Notes under the pieces: model-generated
Seen by the model: only the letters and a program-made list of their open reading frames with translations
The model's database searches: none
Told to the model about the DNA's origin: nothing
Translations under genes and position numbers: made by a program
In this document: piece by piece, positions 22,287-38,400 of the stretch
How positions within the stretch are numbered: the first letter of the stretch is position 1
Layout: the number at the start of each line of letters is the position of its first letter
Assembly (NCBI GenBank): GCA_032718475.1
Contig: JAUCBJ010002212.1
Location: 1-52,179 of the forward strand
Source: Nemertoderma westbladi
Lineage: Eukaryota; Xenacoelomorpha; Nemertodermatida; Nemertodermatidae
Length of the DNA: 52,179 nt
Direction: 5' to 3'

Positions 22287-25200
22287 TTGAGGGAGAGGTC
22301 ACCTAACCACACAACTCACTCTTATCCAACCAAATTGAGGGAGAGGTCACCTAACCACACAACTCACTCTTATCCAACCAAATAATTGAGGGAGAGGTCA
22401 CCTAACCACACAACTCACTCTTATCCAACCAAATAATTGAGGGAGAGGTCACCTAACCACACAACTCACTCTTATCCAACCAAATAATTGAGGGAGAGGT
22501 CACCTAACCACACAACTCACTCTTATCCAACCAAATAATTGAGGGAGAGGTCACCTAACCACACAACTCACTCTTATCCAACCACAATTGAGGGAGAGGT
22601 CACCTAACCACACAACTCACTCTTATCCAACCAAATAATTGAGGGAGAGGTCACCTAACCACACAACTCACTCTTATCCAACCAAATAATTGAGGGAGAG
22701 GTCACCTAACCACACAACTCACTCTTATCCAACCAAATAATTGAGGGAGAGGTCACCTAACCACACAACTCACTCTTATCCAACCAAATAATTGAGGGAG
22801 AGGTCACCTAACCACACAACTCACTCTTATCCAACCAAATAATTGAGGGAGAGGTCACCTAACCACACAACTCACTCTTATCCAACCAAATAATTGAGGG
22901 AGAGGTCACCTAACCACACAACTCACTCTTATCCAACCAAATTGAGGGAGAGGTCACCTAACCACACAACTCACTCTTATCCAACCAAATAATTGAGGGA
23001 GAGGTCACCTAACCACACAACTCACTCTTATCCAACCAAATAATTGAGGGAGAGGTCACCTAACCACACAACTCACTCTTATCCAACCAATAATTGAGGG
23101 AGAGGTCACCTAACCACACAACTCACTCTTATCCAACCAAATAATTGAGGGAGAGGTCACCTAACCACACAACTCACTCTTATCCAACCACATTGAGGGA
23201 GAGGTCACCTAACCACACAACTCACTCTTATCCAACCATAATTGAGGGAGAGGTCACCTAACCACACAACTCACTCTTATCCAACCAAATAATTGAGGGA
23301 GAGGTCACCTAACCACACAACTCACTCTTATCCAACCAAATAATTGAGGGAGAGGTCACCTAACCACACAACTCACTCTTATCCAACCACATTGAGGGAG
23401 AGGTCACCTAACCACACAACTCACTCTTATCCAACCAAATTGAGGGAGAGGTCACCTAACCACACAACTCACTCTTATCCAACCAAATAATTGAGGGAGA
23501 GGTCACCTAACCACACAACTCACTCTTATCCAACCAAATAATTGAGGGAGAGGTCACCTAACCACACAACTCACTCTTATCCAACCAAATTGAGGGAGAG
23601 GTCACCTAACCACACAACTCACTCTTATCCAACCAAATAATTGAGGGAGAGGTCACCTAACCACACAACTCACTCTTATCCAACCATCATTGAGGGAGAG
23701 GTCACCTAACCACACAACTCACTCTTATCCAACCAAATAATTGAGGGAGAGGTCACCTAACCACACAACTCACTCTTATCCAACCAAATAATTGAGGGAG
23801 AGGTCACCTAACCACACAACTCACTCTTATCCAACCAATAATTGAGGGAGAGGTCACCTAACCACACAACTCACTCTTATCCAACCAAATAATTGAGGGA
23901 GAGGTCACCTAACCACACAACTCACTCTTATCCAACCAAATAATTGAGGGAGAGGTCACCTAACCACACAACTCACTCTTATCCAACCAAATTTGAGGGA
24001 GAGGTCACCTAACCACACAACTCACTCTTATCCAACCAAATAATTGAGGGAGAGGTCACCTAACCACACAACTCACTCTTATCCAACCAAATAATTGAGG
24101 GAGAGGTCACCTAACCACACAACTCACTCTTATCCAACCAAATAATTGAGGGAGAGGTCACCTAACCACACAACTCACTCTTATCCAACCAAATAATTGA
24201 GGGAGAGGTCACCTAACCACACAACTCACTCTTATCCAACCAACTAATTGAGGGAGAGGTCACCTAACCACACAACTCACTCTTATCCAACCAAATAATT
24301 GAGGGAGAGGTCACCTAACCACACAACTCACTCTTATCCAACCAAATTGAGGGAGAGGTCACCTAACCACACAACTCACTCTTATCCAACCAAATAATTG
24401 AGGGAGAGGTCACCTAACCACACAACTCACTCTTATCCAACCAAATAATTGAGGGAGAGGTCACCTAACCACACAACTCACTCTTATCCAACCAAATAAT
24501 TGAGGGAGAGGTCACCTAACCACACAACTCACTCTTATCCAACCAAATAATTGAGGGAGAGGTCACCTAACCACACAACTCACTCTTATCCAACCAAATA
24601 ATTGAGGGAGAGGTCACCTAACCACACAACTCACTCTTATCCAACCAAATTGAGGGAGAGGTCACCTAACCACACAACTCACTCTTATCCAACCAAATAA
24701 TTGAGGGAGAGGTCACCTAACCACACAACTCACTCTTATCCAACCAAATAATTGAGGGAGAGGTCACCTAACCACACAACTCACTCTTATCCAACCAAAT
24801 AATTGAGGGAGAGGTCACCTAACCACACAACTCACTCTTATCCAACCATAATTGAGGGAGAGGTCACCTAACCACACAACTCACTCTTATCCAACCACAT
24901 TGAGGGAGAGGTCACCTAACCACACAACTCACTCTTATCCAACCAAATAATTGAGGGAGAGGTCACCTAACCACACAACTCACTCTTATCCAACCAAATA
25001 ATTGAGGGAGAGGTCACCTAACCACACAACTCACTCTTATCCAACCACAATTGAGGGAGAGGTCACCTAACCACACAACTCACTCTTATCCAACCAAATA
25101 ATTGAGGGAGAGGTCACCTAACCACACAACTCACTCTTATCCAACCAAATAATTGAGGGAGAGGTCACCTAACCACACAACTCACTCTTATCCAACCAAA

Positions 25201-28070
25201 TAATTGAGGGAGAGGTCACCTAACCACACAACTCACTCTTATCCAACCAAATAATTGAGGGAGAGGTCACCTAACCACACAACTCACTCTTATCCAACCA
25301 CATTGAGGGAGAGGTCACCTAACCACACAACTCACTCTTATCCAACCACATTGAGGAGAGGTCACCTAACCACACAACTCACTCTTATCCAACCACTAAT
25401 TGAGGGAGAGGTCACCTAACCACACAACTCACTCTTATCCAACCACATTGAGGGAGAGGTCACCTAACCACACAACTCACTCTTATCCAACCAAATTGAG
25501 GGAGAGGTCACCTAACCACACAACTCACTCTTATCCAACCAAATAATTGAGGGAGAGGTCACCTAACCACACAACTCACTCTTATCCAACCAAATAATTG
25601 AGGGAGAGGTCACCTAACCACACAACTCACTCTTATCCAACCAAATAATTGAGGGAGAGGTCACCTAACCACACAACTCACTCTTATCCAACCAAATAAT
25701 TGAGGGAGAGGTCACCTAACCACACAACTCACTCTTATCCAACCACAATTGAGGGAGAGGTCACCTAACCACACAACTCACTCTTATCCAACCAAATTGA
25801 GGGAGAGGTCACCTAACCACACAACTCACTCTTATCCAACCACATAATTGAGGGAGAGGTCACCTAACCACACAACTCACTCTTATCCAACCAAATATTG
25901 AGGGAGAGGTCACCTAACCACACAACTCACTCTTATCCAACCAATAATTGAGGGAGAGGTCACCTAACCACACAACTCACTCTTATCCAACCAAATAATT
26001 GAGGGAGAGGTCACCTAACCACACAACTCACTCTTATCCAACCAAATAATTGAGGGAGAGGTCACCTAACCACACAACTCACTCTTATCCAACCAAATAA
26101 TTGAGGGAGAGGTCACCTAACCACACAACTCACTCTTATCCAACCAAATAATTGAGGGAGAGGTCACCTAACCACACAACTCACTCTTATCCAACCAAAT
26201 AATTGAGGGAGAGGTCACCTAACCACACAACTCACTCTTATCCAACCAAATAATTGAGGGAGAGGTCACCTAACCACACAACTCACTCTTATCCAACCAA
26301 TAATTGAGGGAGAGGTCACCTAACCACACAACTCACTCTTATCCAACCAAATAATTGAGGGAGAGGTCACCTAACCACACAACTCACTCTTATCCAACCA
26401 AATAATTGAGGGAGAGGTCACCTAACCACACAACTCACTCTTATCCAACCAAATAATTGAGGGAGAGGTCACCTAACCACACAACTCACTCTTATCCAAC
26501 CACATTGAGGGAGAGGTCACCTAACCACACAACTCACTCTTATCCAACCAAATAATTGAGGGAGAGGTCACCTAACCACACAACTCACTCTTATCCAACC
26601 AAATAATTGAGGGAGAGGTCACCTAACCACACAACTCACTCTTATCCAACCAAATAATTGAGGGAGAGGTCACCTAACCACACAACTCACTCTTATCCAA
26701 CCACATAATTGAGGGAGAGGTCACCTAACCACACAACTCACTCTTATCCAACCAAATAATTGAGGGAGAGGTCACCTAACCACACAACTCACTCTTATCC
26801 AACCACTAATTGAGGAGAGGTCACCTAACCACACAACTCACTCTTATCCAACCAATAATTGAGGGAGAGGTCACCTAACCACACAACTCACTCTTATCCA
26901 ACCAAATAATTGAGGGAGAGGTCACCTAACCACACAACTCACTCTTATCCAACCAAATAATTGAGGGAGAGGTCACCTAACCACACAACTCACTCTTATC
27001 CAACCAAATAATTGAGGGAGAGGTCACCTAACCACACAACTCACTCTTATCCAACCAAATAATTGAGGGAGAGGTCACCTAACCACACAACTCACTCTTA
27101 TCCAACCAAATAATTGAGGGAGAGGTCACCTAACCACACAACTCACTCTTATCCAACCAAATAATTGAGGGAGAGGTCACCTAACCACACAACTCACTCT
27201 TATCCAACCAAATAATTGAGGGAGAGGTCACCTAACCACACAACTCACTCTTATCCAACCAAATAATTGAGGGAGAGGTCACCTAACCACACAACTCACT
27301 CTTATCCAACCAAATAATTGAGGGAGAGGTCACCTAACCACACAACTCACTCTTATCCAACCACAATTGAGGGAGAGGTCACCTAACCACACAACTCACT
27401 CTTATCCAACCAAATAATTGAGGGAGAGGTCACCTAACCACACAACTCACTCTTATCCAACCAAATAATTGAGGGAGAGGTCACCTAACCACACAACTCA
27501 CTCTTATCCAACCAAATAATTGAGGGAGAGGTCACCTAACCACACAACTCACTCTTATCCAACCAAATAATTGAGGGAGAGGTCACCTAACCACACAACT
27601 CACTCTTATCCAACCAAATAATTGAGGGAGAGGTCACCTAACCACACAACTCACTCTTATCCAACCAAATAATTGAGGGAGAGGTCACCTAACCACACAA
27701 CTCACTCTTATCCAACCAAATAATTGAGGGAGAGGTCACCTAACCACACAACTCACTCTTATCCAACCAAATAATTGAGGGAGAGGTCACCTAACCACAC
27801 AACTCACTCTTATCCAACCAAATAATTGAGGGAGAGGTCACCTAACCACACAACTCACTCTTATCCAACCAAATAATTGAGGGAGAGGTCACCTAACCAC
27901 ACAACTCACTCTTATCCAACCAAATAATTGAGGGAGAGGTCACCTAACCACACAACTCACTCTTATCCAACCAAATAATTGAGGGAGAGGTCACCTAACC
28001 ACACAACTCACTCTTATCCAACCAAATAATTGAGGGAGAGGTCACCTAACCACACAACTCACTCTTATCC
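22287..28070 (+). repeat. Satellite block 5: linker-shortened units (48-50 bp)
   Basis: The 51-bp units are mixed with units whose linker has lost one to three bases or been rearranged (AAATTGAGG, ACAATTGAGG, AATAATTGAGG, ACATTGAGG, TAATTGAGG, TCATTGAGG, CTAATTGAGG). Most keep the GAGG end. A more uniform patch lies at about 26870-28070. The 39-nt core is unchanged throughout. Confidence 0.8.
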
Positions 28071-28790
28071 AACCACATTGAGAGAGGTCACCTAACCACA
28101 CAACTCACTCTTATCCAACCACATTGGGAGAGGTCACCTAACCACACAACTCACTCTTATCCAACCACATTGGAGAGGTCACCTAACCACACAACTCACT
28201 CTTATCCAACCACATTGGAGAGGTCACCTAACCACACAACTCACTCTTATCCAACCACATTGGAGAGGTCACCTAACCACACAACTCACTCTTATCCAAC
28301 CAAATAATTGAGGGAGAGGTCATCTAACCACACAACTCACTCTTATCCAACCAAATAATTGAGGGAGAGGTCACCTAACCACACAACTCACTCTTATCCA
28401 ACCACATTGGGAGAGGTCACCTAACCACACAACTCACTCTTATCCAACCACATTGGGAGAGGTCACCTAACCACACAACTCACTCTTATCCAACCACATT
28501 GGGAGAGGTCACCTAACCACACAACTCACTCTTATCCAACCACATTGAGGGAGAGGTCACCTAACCACACAACTCACTCTTATCCAACCACATTGAGGGA
28601 GAGGTCACCTAACCACACAACTCACTCTTATCCAACCACATTGGAGAGGTCACCTAACCACACAACTCACTCTTATCCAACCACATTGAGGGAGAGGTCA
28701 CCTAACCACACAACTCACTCTTATCCAACCACATTGGGAGAGGTCACCTAACCACACAACTCACTCTTATCCAACCAAACATTGAGGGAG
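28071..28790 (+). repeat. Satellite block 6: cluster of short ACATTG-type units
   Basis: Short units predominate (linkers ACATTG, ACATTGG, ACATTGA and ACATTGAGG). One run of consecutive units without the TAA gives an open frame at 28545-28751 with the ERSPNHTTHSYPT repeat, which is non-genic. One unit at about 28321 has CATCTAACC for CACCTAACC. Confidence 0.8.
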
Positions 28791-31700
28791 AGGTCACCTA
28801 ACCACACAACTCACTCTTATCCAACCAAATAATTGAGGGAGAGGTCACCTAACCACACAACTCACTCTTATCCAACCAAATAATTGAGGGAGAGGTCACC
28901 TAACCACACAACTCACTCTTATCCAACCAAATAATTGAGGGAGAGGTCACCTAACCACACAACTCACTCTTATCCAACCAAATAATTGAGGGAGAGGTCA
29001 CCTAACCACACAACTCACTCTTATCCAACCAAATAATTGAGGGAGAGGTCACCTAACCACACAACTCACTCTTATCCAACCAAATAATTGAGGGAGAGGT
29101 CACCTAACCACACAACTCACTCTTATCCAACCAAATAATTGAGGGAGAGGTCACCTAACCACACAACTCACTCTTATCCAACCAAATAATTGAGGGAGAG
29201 GTCACCTAACCACACAACTCACTCTTATCCAACCAAATTGGGAGAGGTCACCTAACCACACAACTCACTCTTATCCAACCAAATTGGAGAGGTCACCTAA
29301 CCACACAACTCACTCTTATCCAACCAAATAATTGAGGGAGAGGTCACCTAACCACACAACTCACTCTTATCCAACCAAATAATTGAGGGAGAGGTCACCT
29401 AACCACACAACTCACTCTTATCCAACCAAATAATTGAGGGAGAGGTCACCTAACCACACAACTCACTCTTATCCAACCAAATTGGAGAGGTCACCTAACC
29501 ACACAACTCACTCTTATCCAACCAAATAATTGAGGGAGAGGTCACCTAACCACACAACTCACTCTTATCCAACCAAATTGGAGAGGTCACCTAACCACAC
29601 AACTCACTCTTATCCAACCACATTGGAGAGGTCACCTAACCACACAACTCACTCTTATCCAACCAAATAATTGAGGGAGAGGTCACCTAACCACACAACT
29701 CACTCTTATCCAACCAAATAATTGAGGGAGAGGTCACCTAACCACACAACTCACTCTTATCCAACCAAATAATTGAGGGAGAGGTCACCTAACCACACAA
29801 CTCACTCTTATCCAACCACATTGGAGAGGTCACCTAACCACACAACTCACTCTTATCCAACCAAATAATTGAGGGAGAGGTCACCTAACCACACAACTCA
29901 CTCTTATCCAACCAAATAATTGAGGGAGAGGTCACCTAACCACACAACTCACTCTTATCCAACCAAATAATTGAGGGAGAGGTCACCTAACCACACAACT
30001 CACTCTTATCCAACCAAATAATTGAGGGAGAGGTCACCTAACCACACAACTCACTCTTATCCAACCAAATAATTGAGGGAGAGGTCACCTAACCACACAA
30101 CTCACTCTTATCCAACCAAATAATTGAGGGAGAGGTCACCTAACCACACAACTCACTCTTATCCAACCAAATAATTGAGGGAGAGGTCACCTAACCACAC
30201 AACTCACTCTTATCCAACCAAATAATTGAGGGAGAGGTCATCTAACCACACAACTCACTCTTATCCAACCAAATAATTGAGGGAGAGGTCACCTAACCAC
30301 ACAACTCACTCTTATCCAACCAAATAATTGAGGGAGAGGTCACCTAACCACACAACTCACTCTTATCCAACCAAATAATTGAGGGAGAGGTCACCTAACC
30401 ACACAACTCACTCTTATCCAACCAAATAATTGAGGGAGAGGTCACCTAACCACACAACTCACTCTTATCCAACCAAATAATTGAGGGAGAGGTCACCTAA
30501 CCACACAACTCACTCTTATCCAACCAAATTGGGAGAGGTCACCTAACCACACAACTCACTCTTATCCAACCAAATTGGGAGAGGTCACCTAACCACACAA
30601 CTCACTCTTATCCAACCAAATTGGAGAGGTCACCTAACCACACAACTCACTCTTATCCAACCAAATAATTGAGGGAGAGGTCACCTAACCACACAACTCA
30701 CTCTTATCCAACCAAATAATTGAGGGAGAGGTCACCTAACCACACAACTCACTCTTATCCAACCAAATAATTGAGGGAGAGGTCACCTAACCACACAACT
30801 CACTCTTATCCAACCAAATAATTGAGGGAGAGGTCACCTAACCACACAACTCACTCTTATCCAACCAAATAATTGAGGGAGAGGTCACCTAACCACACAA
30901 CTCACTCTTATCCAACCAAATTGGGAGAGGTCACCTAACCACACAACTCACTCTTATCCAACCAAATTGGAGAGGTCACCTAACCACACAACTCACTCTT
31001 ATCCAACCAAATAATTGAGGGAGAGGTCACCTAACCACACAACTCACTCTTATCCAACCAAATAATTGAGGGAGAGGTCACCTAACCACACAACTCACTC
31101 TTATCCAACCAAATAATTGAGGGAGAGGTCACCTAACCACACAACTCACTCTTATCCAACCAAATAATTGAGGGAGAGGTCACCTAACCACACAACTCAC
31201 TCTTATCCAACCAAATAATTGAGGGAGAGGTCACCTAACCACACAACTCACTCTTATCCAACCAAATTGGAGAGGTCACCTAACCACACAACTCACTCTT
31301 ATCCAACCAAATAATTGAGGGAGAGGTCACCTAACCACACAACTCACTCTTATCCAACCAAATAATTGAGGGAGAGGTCACCTAACCACACAACTCACTC
31401 TTATCCAACCAAATAATTGAGGGAGAGGTCACCTAACCACACAACTCACTCTTATCCAACCAAATAATTGAGGGAGAGGTCACCTAACCACACAACTCAC
31501 TCTTATCCAACCAAATAATTGAGGGAGAGGTCACCTAACCACACAACTCACTCTTATCCAACCAAATAATTGAGGGAGAGGTCACCTAACCACACAACTC
31601 ACTCTTATCCAACCAAATTGAGGGAGAGGTCACCTAACCACACAACTCACTCTTATCCAACCAAATAATTGAGGGAGAGGTCACCTAACCACACAACTCA

Positions 31701-34700
31701 CTCTTATCCAACCAAATAATTGAGGGAGAGGTCACCTAACCACACAACTCACTCTTATCCAACCAAATTGGGAGAGGTCACCTAACCACACAACTCACTC
31801 TTATCCAACCAAATTGGGAGAGGTCACCTAACCACACAACTCACTCTTATCCAACCAAATAATTGAGGGAGAGGTCACCTAACCACACAACTCACTCTTA
31901 TCCAACCAATAATTGGGAGAGGTCACCTAACCACACAACTCACTCTTATCCAACCAAATTGGGAGAGGTCACCTAACCACACAACTCACTCTTATCCAAC
32001 CAAATAATTGAGGGAGAGGTCACCTAACCACACAACTCACTCTTATCCAACCAAATAATTGAGGGAGAGGTCACCTAACCACACAACTCACTCTTATCCA
32101 ACCAAATAATTGAGGGAGAGGTCACCTAACCACACAACTCACTCTTATCCAACCAAATAATTGAGGGAGAGGTCACCTAACCACACAACTCACTCTTATC
32201 CAACCAAATAATTGAGGGAGAGGTCACCTAACCACACAACTCACTCTTATCCAACCAAATAATTGAGGGAGAGGTCACCTAACCACACAACTCACTCTTA
32301 TCCAACCAAATAATTGAGGGAGAGGTCACCTAACCACACAACTCACTCTTATCCAACCAAATTGGGAGAGGTCACCTAACCACACAACTCACTCTTATCC
32401 AACCAAATAATTGAGGGAGAGGTCACCTAACCACACAACTCACTCTTATCCAACCAAATAATTGAGGGAGAGGTCACCTAACCACACAACTCACTCTTAT
32501 CCAACCAAATAATTGAGGGAGAGGTCACCTAACCACACAACTCACTCTTATCCAACCAAATAATTGAGGGAGAGGTCACCTAACCACACAACTCACTCTT
32601 ATCCAACCACATTGGAGAGGTCACCTAACCACACAACTCACTCTTATCCAACCAAATAATTGAGGGAGAGGTCACCTAACCACACAACTCACTCTTATCC
32701 AACCAAATAATTGAGGGAGAGGTCACCTAACCACACAACTCACTCTTATCCAACCAAATAATTGAGGGAGAGGTCACCTAACCACACAACTCACTCTTAT
32801 CCAACCAAATAATTGAGGGAGAGGTCACCTAACCACACAACTCACTCTTATCCAACCACATTGGAGAGGTCACCTAACCACACAACTCACTCTTATCCAA
32901 CCACAATTGAGGGAGAGGTCACCTAACCACACAACTCACTCTTATCCAACCAAATAATTGAGGGAGAGGTCACCTAACCACACAACTCACTCTTATCCAA
33001 CCAAATAATTGAGGGAGAGGTCACCTAACCACACAACTCACTCTTATCCAACCAAATTGGGAGAGGTCACCTAACCACACAACTCACTCTTATCCAACCA
33101 CATTGGAGAGGTCACCTAACCACACAACTCACTCTTATCCAACCAAATAATTGAGGGAGAGGTCACCTAACCACACAACTCACTCTTATCCAACCACATT
33201 GGGAGAGGTCACCTAACCACACAACTCACTCTTATCCAACCACATTGGAGAGGTCACCTAACCACACAACTCACTCTTATCCAACCACAATTGAGGAGAG
33301 GTCACCTAACCACACAACTCACTCTTATCCAACCAAATAATTGAGGGAGAGGTCACCTAACCACACAACTCACTCTTATCCAACCACATTGGAGAGGTCA
33401 CCTAACCACACAACTCACTCTTATCCAACCAAATAATTGAGGGAGAGGTCACCTAACCACACAACTCACTCTTATCCAACCACATTGGAGAGGTCACCTA
33501 ACCACACAACTCACTCTTATCCAACCAAATAATTGAGGGAGAGGTCACCTAACCACACAACTCACTCTTATCCAACCAAATAATTGAGGGAGAGGTCACC
33601 TAACCACACAACTCACTCTTATCCAACCACATTGGAGAGGTCACCTAACCACACAACTCACTCTTATCCAACCACATTGGAGAGGTCACCTAACCACACA
33701 ACTCACTCTTATCCAACCAAATAATTGAGGGAGAGGTCACCTAACCACACAACTCACTCTTATCCAACCACATTGGAGAGGTCACCTAACCACACAACTC
33801 ACTCTTATCCAACCAAATAATTGAGGGAGAGGTCACCTAACCACACAACTCACTCTTATCCAACCAAATAATTGAGGGAGAGGTCACCTAACCACACAAC
33901 TCACTCTTATCCAACCACATTGGAGAGGTCACCTAACCACACAACTCACTCTTATCCAACCACATTGGAGAGGTCACCTAACCACACAACTCACTCTTAT
34001 CCAACCAAATAATTGAGGGAGAGGTCACCTAACCACACAACTCACTCTTATCCAACCAAATAATTGAGGGAGAGGTCACCTAACCACACAACTCACTCTT
34101 ATCCAACCAAATAATTGAGGGAGAGGTCACCTAACCACACAACTCACTCTTATCCAACCACATTGGAGAGGTCACCTAACCACACAACTCACTCTTATCC
34201 AACCACATTGGAGAGGTCACCTAACCACACAACTCACTCTTATCCAACCAAATAATTGAGGGAGAGGTCACCTAACCACACAACTCACTCTTATCCAACC
34301 ACATTGGAGAGGTCACCTAACCACACAACTCACTCTTATCCAACCAAATATTGAGGGAGAGGTCACCTAACCACACAACTCACTCTTATCCAACCAAATA
34401 ATTGAGGGAGAGGTCACCTAACCACACAACTCACTCTTATCCAACCAAATAATTGAGGGAGAGGTCACCTAACCACACAACTCACTCTTATCCAACCAAA
34501 TAATTGAGGGAGAGGTCACCTAACCACACAACTCACTCTTATCCAACCACATTGGAGAGGTCACCTAACCACACAACTCACTCTTATCCAACCACATTGG
34601 AGAGGTCACCTAACCACACAACTCACTCTTATCCAACCAAATAATTGAGGGAGAGGTCACCTAACCACACAACTCACTCTTATCCAACCAAATAATTGAG

Positions 34701-35400
34701 GGAGAGGTCACCTAACCACACAACTCACTCTTATCCAACCAAATAATTGAGGGAGAGGTCACCTAACCACACAACTCACTCTTATCCAACCAAATAATTG
34801 AGGGAGAGGTCACCTAACCACACAACTCACTCTTATCCAACCACATTGGAGAGGTCACCTAACCACACAACTCACTCTTATCCAACCAAATAATTGAGGG
34901 AGAGGTCACCTAACCACACAACTCACTCTTATCCAACCAAATAATTGAGGGAGAGGTCACCTAACCACACAACTCACTCTTATCCAACCAAATAATTGAG
35001 GGAGAGGTCACCTAACCACACAACTCACTCTTATCCAACCAAATAATTGAGGGAGAGGTCACCTAACCACACAACTCACTCTTATCCAACCAAATAATTG
35101 AGGGAGAGGTCACCTAACCACACAACTCACTCTTATCCAACCAAATAATTGAGGGAGAGGTCACCTAACCACACAACTCACTCTTATCCAACCAAATAAT
35201 TGAGGGAGAGGTCACCTAACCACACAACTCACTCTTATCCAACCAAATTGGAGAGGTCACCTAACCACACAACTCACTCTTATCCAACCAAATAATTGAG
35301 GGAGAGGTCACCTAACCACACAACTCACTCTTATCCAACCAAATAATTGAGGGAGAGGTCACCTAACCACACAACTCACTCTTATCCAACCAAATAATTG
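28791..35400 (+). repeat. Satellite block 7: 51-bp units alternating with AAATTG/ACATTG short units
   Basis: The short units change type along the block. From about 29230 to 32360 they are mainly AAATTG(G) (45-46 bp). From about 32600 to 34860 they are mainly ACATTG (45 bp), with one more AAATTG unit near 35245. This shows regional spread of each variant. One CATCTAACC core variant occurs near 30240. Confidence 0.8.
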
Positions 35401-38400
35401 AGGGAGAGGTCATCTAACCACACAACTCACTCTTATCCAACCAAATAATTGAGGGAGAGGTCACCTAACCACACAACTCACTCTTATCCAACCAAATAAT
35501 TGAGGGAGAGGTCACCTAACCACACAACTCACTCTTATCCAACCAAATAATTGAGGGAGAGGTCACCTAACCACACAACTCACTCTTATCCAACCAAATA
35601 ATTGAGGGAGAGGTCACCTAACCACACAACTCACTCTTATCCAACCAAATAATTGAGGGAGAGGTCACCTAACCACACAACTCACTCTTATCCAACCAAA
35701 TAATTGAGGGAGAGGTCACCTAACCACACAACTCACTCTTATCCAACCAAATAATTGAGGGAGAGGTCACCTAACCACACAACTCACTCTTATCCAACCA
35801 AATAATTGAGGGAGAGGTCACCTAACCACACAACTCACTCTTATCCAACCAAATAATTGAGGGAGAGGTCATCTAACCACACAACTCACTCTTATCCAAC
35901 CAAATAATTGAGGGAGAGGTCACCTAACCACACAACTCACTCTTATCCAACCAAATAATTGAGGGAGAGGTCACCTAACCACACAACTCACTCTTATCCA
36001 ACCAAATAATTGAGGGAGAGGTCACCTAACCACACAACTCACTCTTATCCAACCAAATAATTGAGGGAGAGGTCACCTAACCACACAACTCACTCTTATC
36101 CAACCACATTGGGGAGAGGTCACCTAACCACACAACTCACTCTTATCCAACCAAATAATTGAGGGAGAGGTCACCTAACCACACAACTCACTCTTATCCA
36201 ACCAAATAATTGAGGGAGAGGTCATCTAACCACACAACTCACTCTTATCCAACCACAATTGGGAGAGGTCACCTAACCACACAACTCACTCTTATCCAAC
36301 CAAATAATTGAGGGAGAGGTCACCTAACCACACAACTCACTCTTATCCAACCAAATAATTGAGGGAGAGGTCACCTAACCACACAACTCACTCTTATCCA
36401 ACCACATTGGAGAGGTCACCTAACCACACAACTCACTCTTATCCAACCAAATAATTGAGGGAGAGGTCACCTAACCACACAACTCACTCTTATCCAACCA
36501 AATAATTGAGGGAGAGGTCACCTAACCACACAACTCACTCTTATCCAACCAAATAATTGAGGGAGAGGTCACCTAACCACACAACTCACTCTTATCCAAC
36601 CAAATAATTGAGGGAGAGGTCACCTAACCACACAACTCACTCTTATCCAACCAAATAATTGAGGGAGAGGTCACCTAACCACACAACTCACTCTTATCCA
36701 ACCAAATAATTGAGGGAGAGGTCACCTAACCACACAACTCACTCTTATCCAACCAAATAATTGAGGGAGAGGTCACCTAACCACACAACTCACTCTTATC
36801 CAACCAAATAATTGAGGGAGAGGTCACCTAACCACACAACTCACTCTTATCCAACCAAATAATTGAGGGAGAGGTCACCTAACCACACAACTCACTCTTA
36901 TCCAACCAAATAATTGAGGGAGAGGTCACCTAACCACACAACTCACTCTTATCCAACCAAATAATTGAGGGAGAGGTCACCTAACCACACAACTCACTCT
37001 TATCCAACCAAATAATTGAGGGAGAGGTCACCTAACCACACAACTCACTCTTATCCAACCAAATAATTGAGGGAGAGGTCATCTAACCACACAACTCACT
37101 CTTATCCAACCAAATAATTGAGGGAGAGGTCACCTAACCACACAACTCACTCTTATCCAACCAAATAATTGAGGGAGAGGTCATCTAACCACACAACTCA
37201 CTCTTATCCAACCAAATAATTGAGGGAGAGGTCACCTAACCACACAACTCACTCTTATCCAACCAAATAATTGAGGGAGAGGTCACCTAACCACACAACT
37301 CACTCTTATCCAACCAAATAATTGAGGGAGAGGTCACCTAACCACACAACTCACTCTTATCCAACCAAATAATTGAGGGAGAGGTCATCTAACCACACAA
37401 CTCACTCTTATCCAACCAAATAATTGAGGGAGAGGTCATCTAACCACACAACTCACTCTTATCCAACCAAATAATTGAGGGAGAGGTCATCTAACCACAC
37501 AACTCACTCTTATCCAACCAAATAATTGAGGGAGAGGTCACCTAACCACACAACTCACTCTTATCCAACCAAATAATTGAGGGAGAGGTCACCTAACCAC
37601 ACAACTCACTCTTATCCAACCAAATAATTGAGGGAGAGGTCACCTAACCACACAACTCACTCTTATCCAACCAAATAATTGAGGGAGAGGTCACCTAACC
37701 ACACAACTCACTCTTATCCAACCAAATAATTGAGGGAGAGGTCATCTAACCACACAACTCACTCTTATCCAACCAAATAATTGAGGGAGAGGTCACCTAA
37801 CCACACAACTCACTCTTATCCAACCAAATAATTGAGGGAGAGGTCACCTAACCACACAACTCACTCTTATCCAACCAAATAATTGAGGGAGAGGTCACCT
37901 AACCACACAACTCACTCTTATCCAACCAAATAATTGAGGGAGAGGTCACCTAACCACACAACTCACTCTTATCCAACCAAATAATTGAGGGAGAGGTCAC
38001 CTAACCACACAACTCACTCTTATCCAACCAAATAATTGAGGGAGAGGTCACCTAACCACACAACTCACTCTTATCCAACCAAATAATTGAGGGAGAGGTC
38101 ACCTAACCACACAACTCACTCTTATCCAACCAAATAATTGAGGGAGAGGTCACCTAACCACACAACTCACTCTTATCCAACCAAATAATTGAGGGAGAGG
38201 TCATCTAACCACACAACTCACTCTTATCCAACCAAATAATTGAGGGAGAGGTCACCTAACCACACAACTCACTCTTATCCAACCAAATAATTGAGGGAGA
38301 GGTCACCTAACCACACAACTCACTCTTATCCAACCAAATAATTGAGGGAGAGGTCATCTAACCACACAACTCACTCTTATCCAACCAAATAATTGAGGGA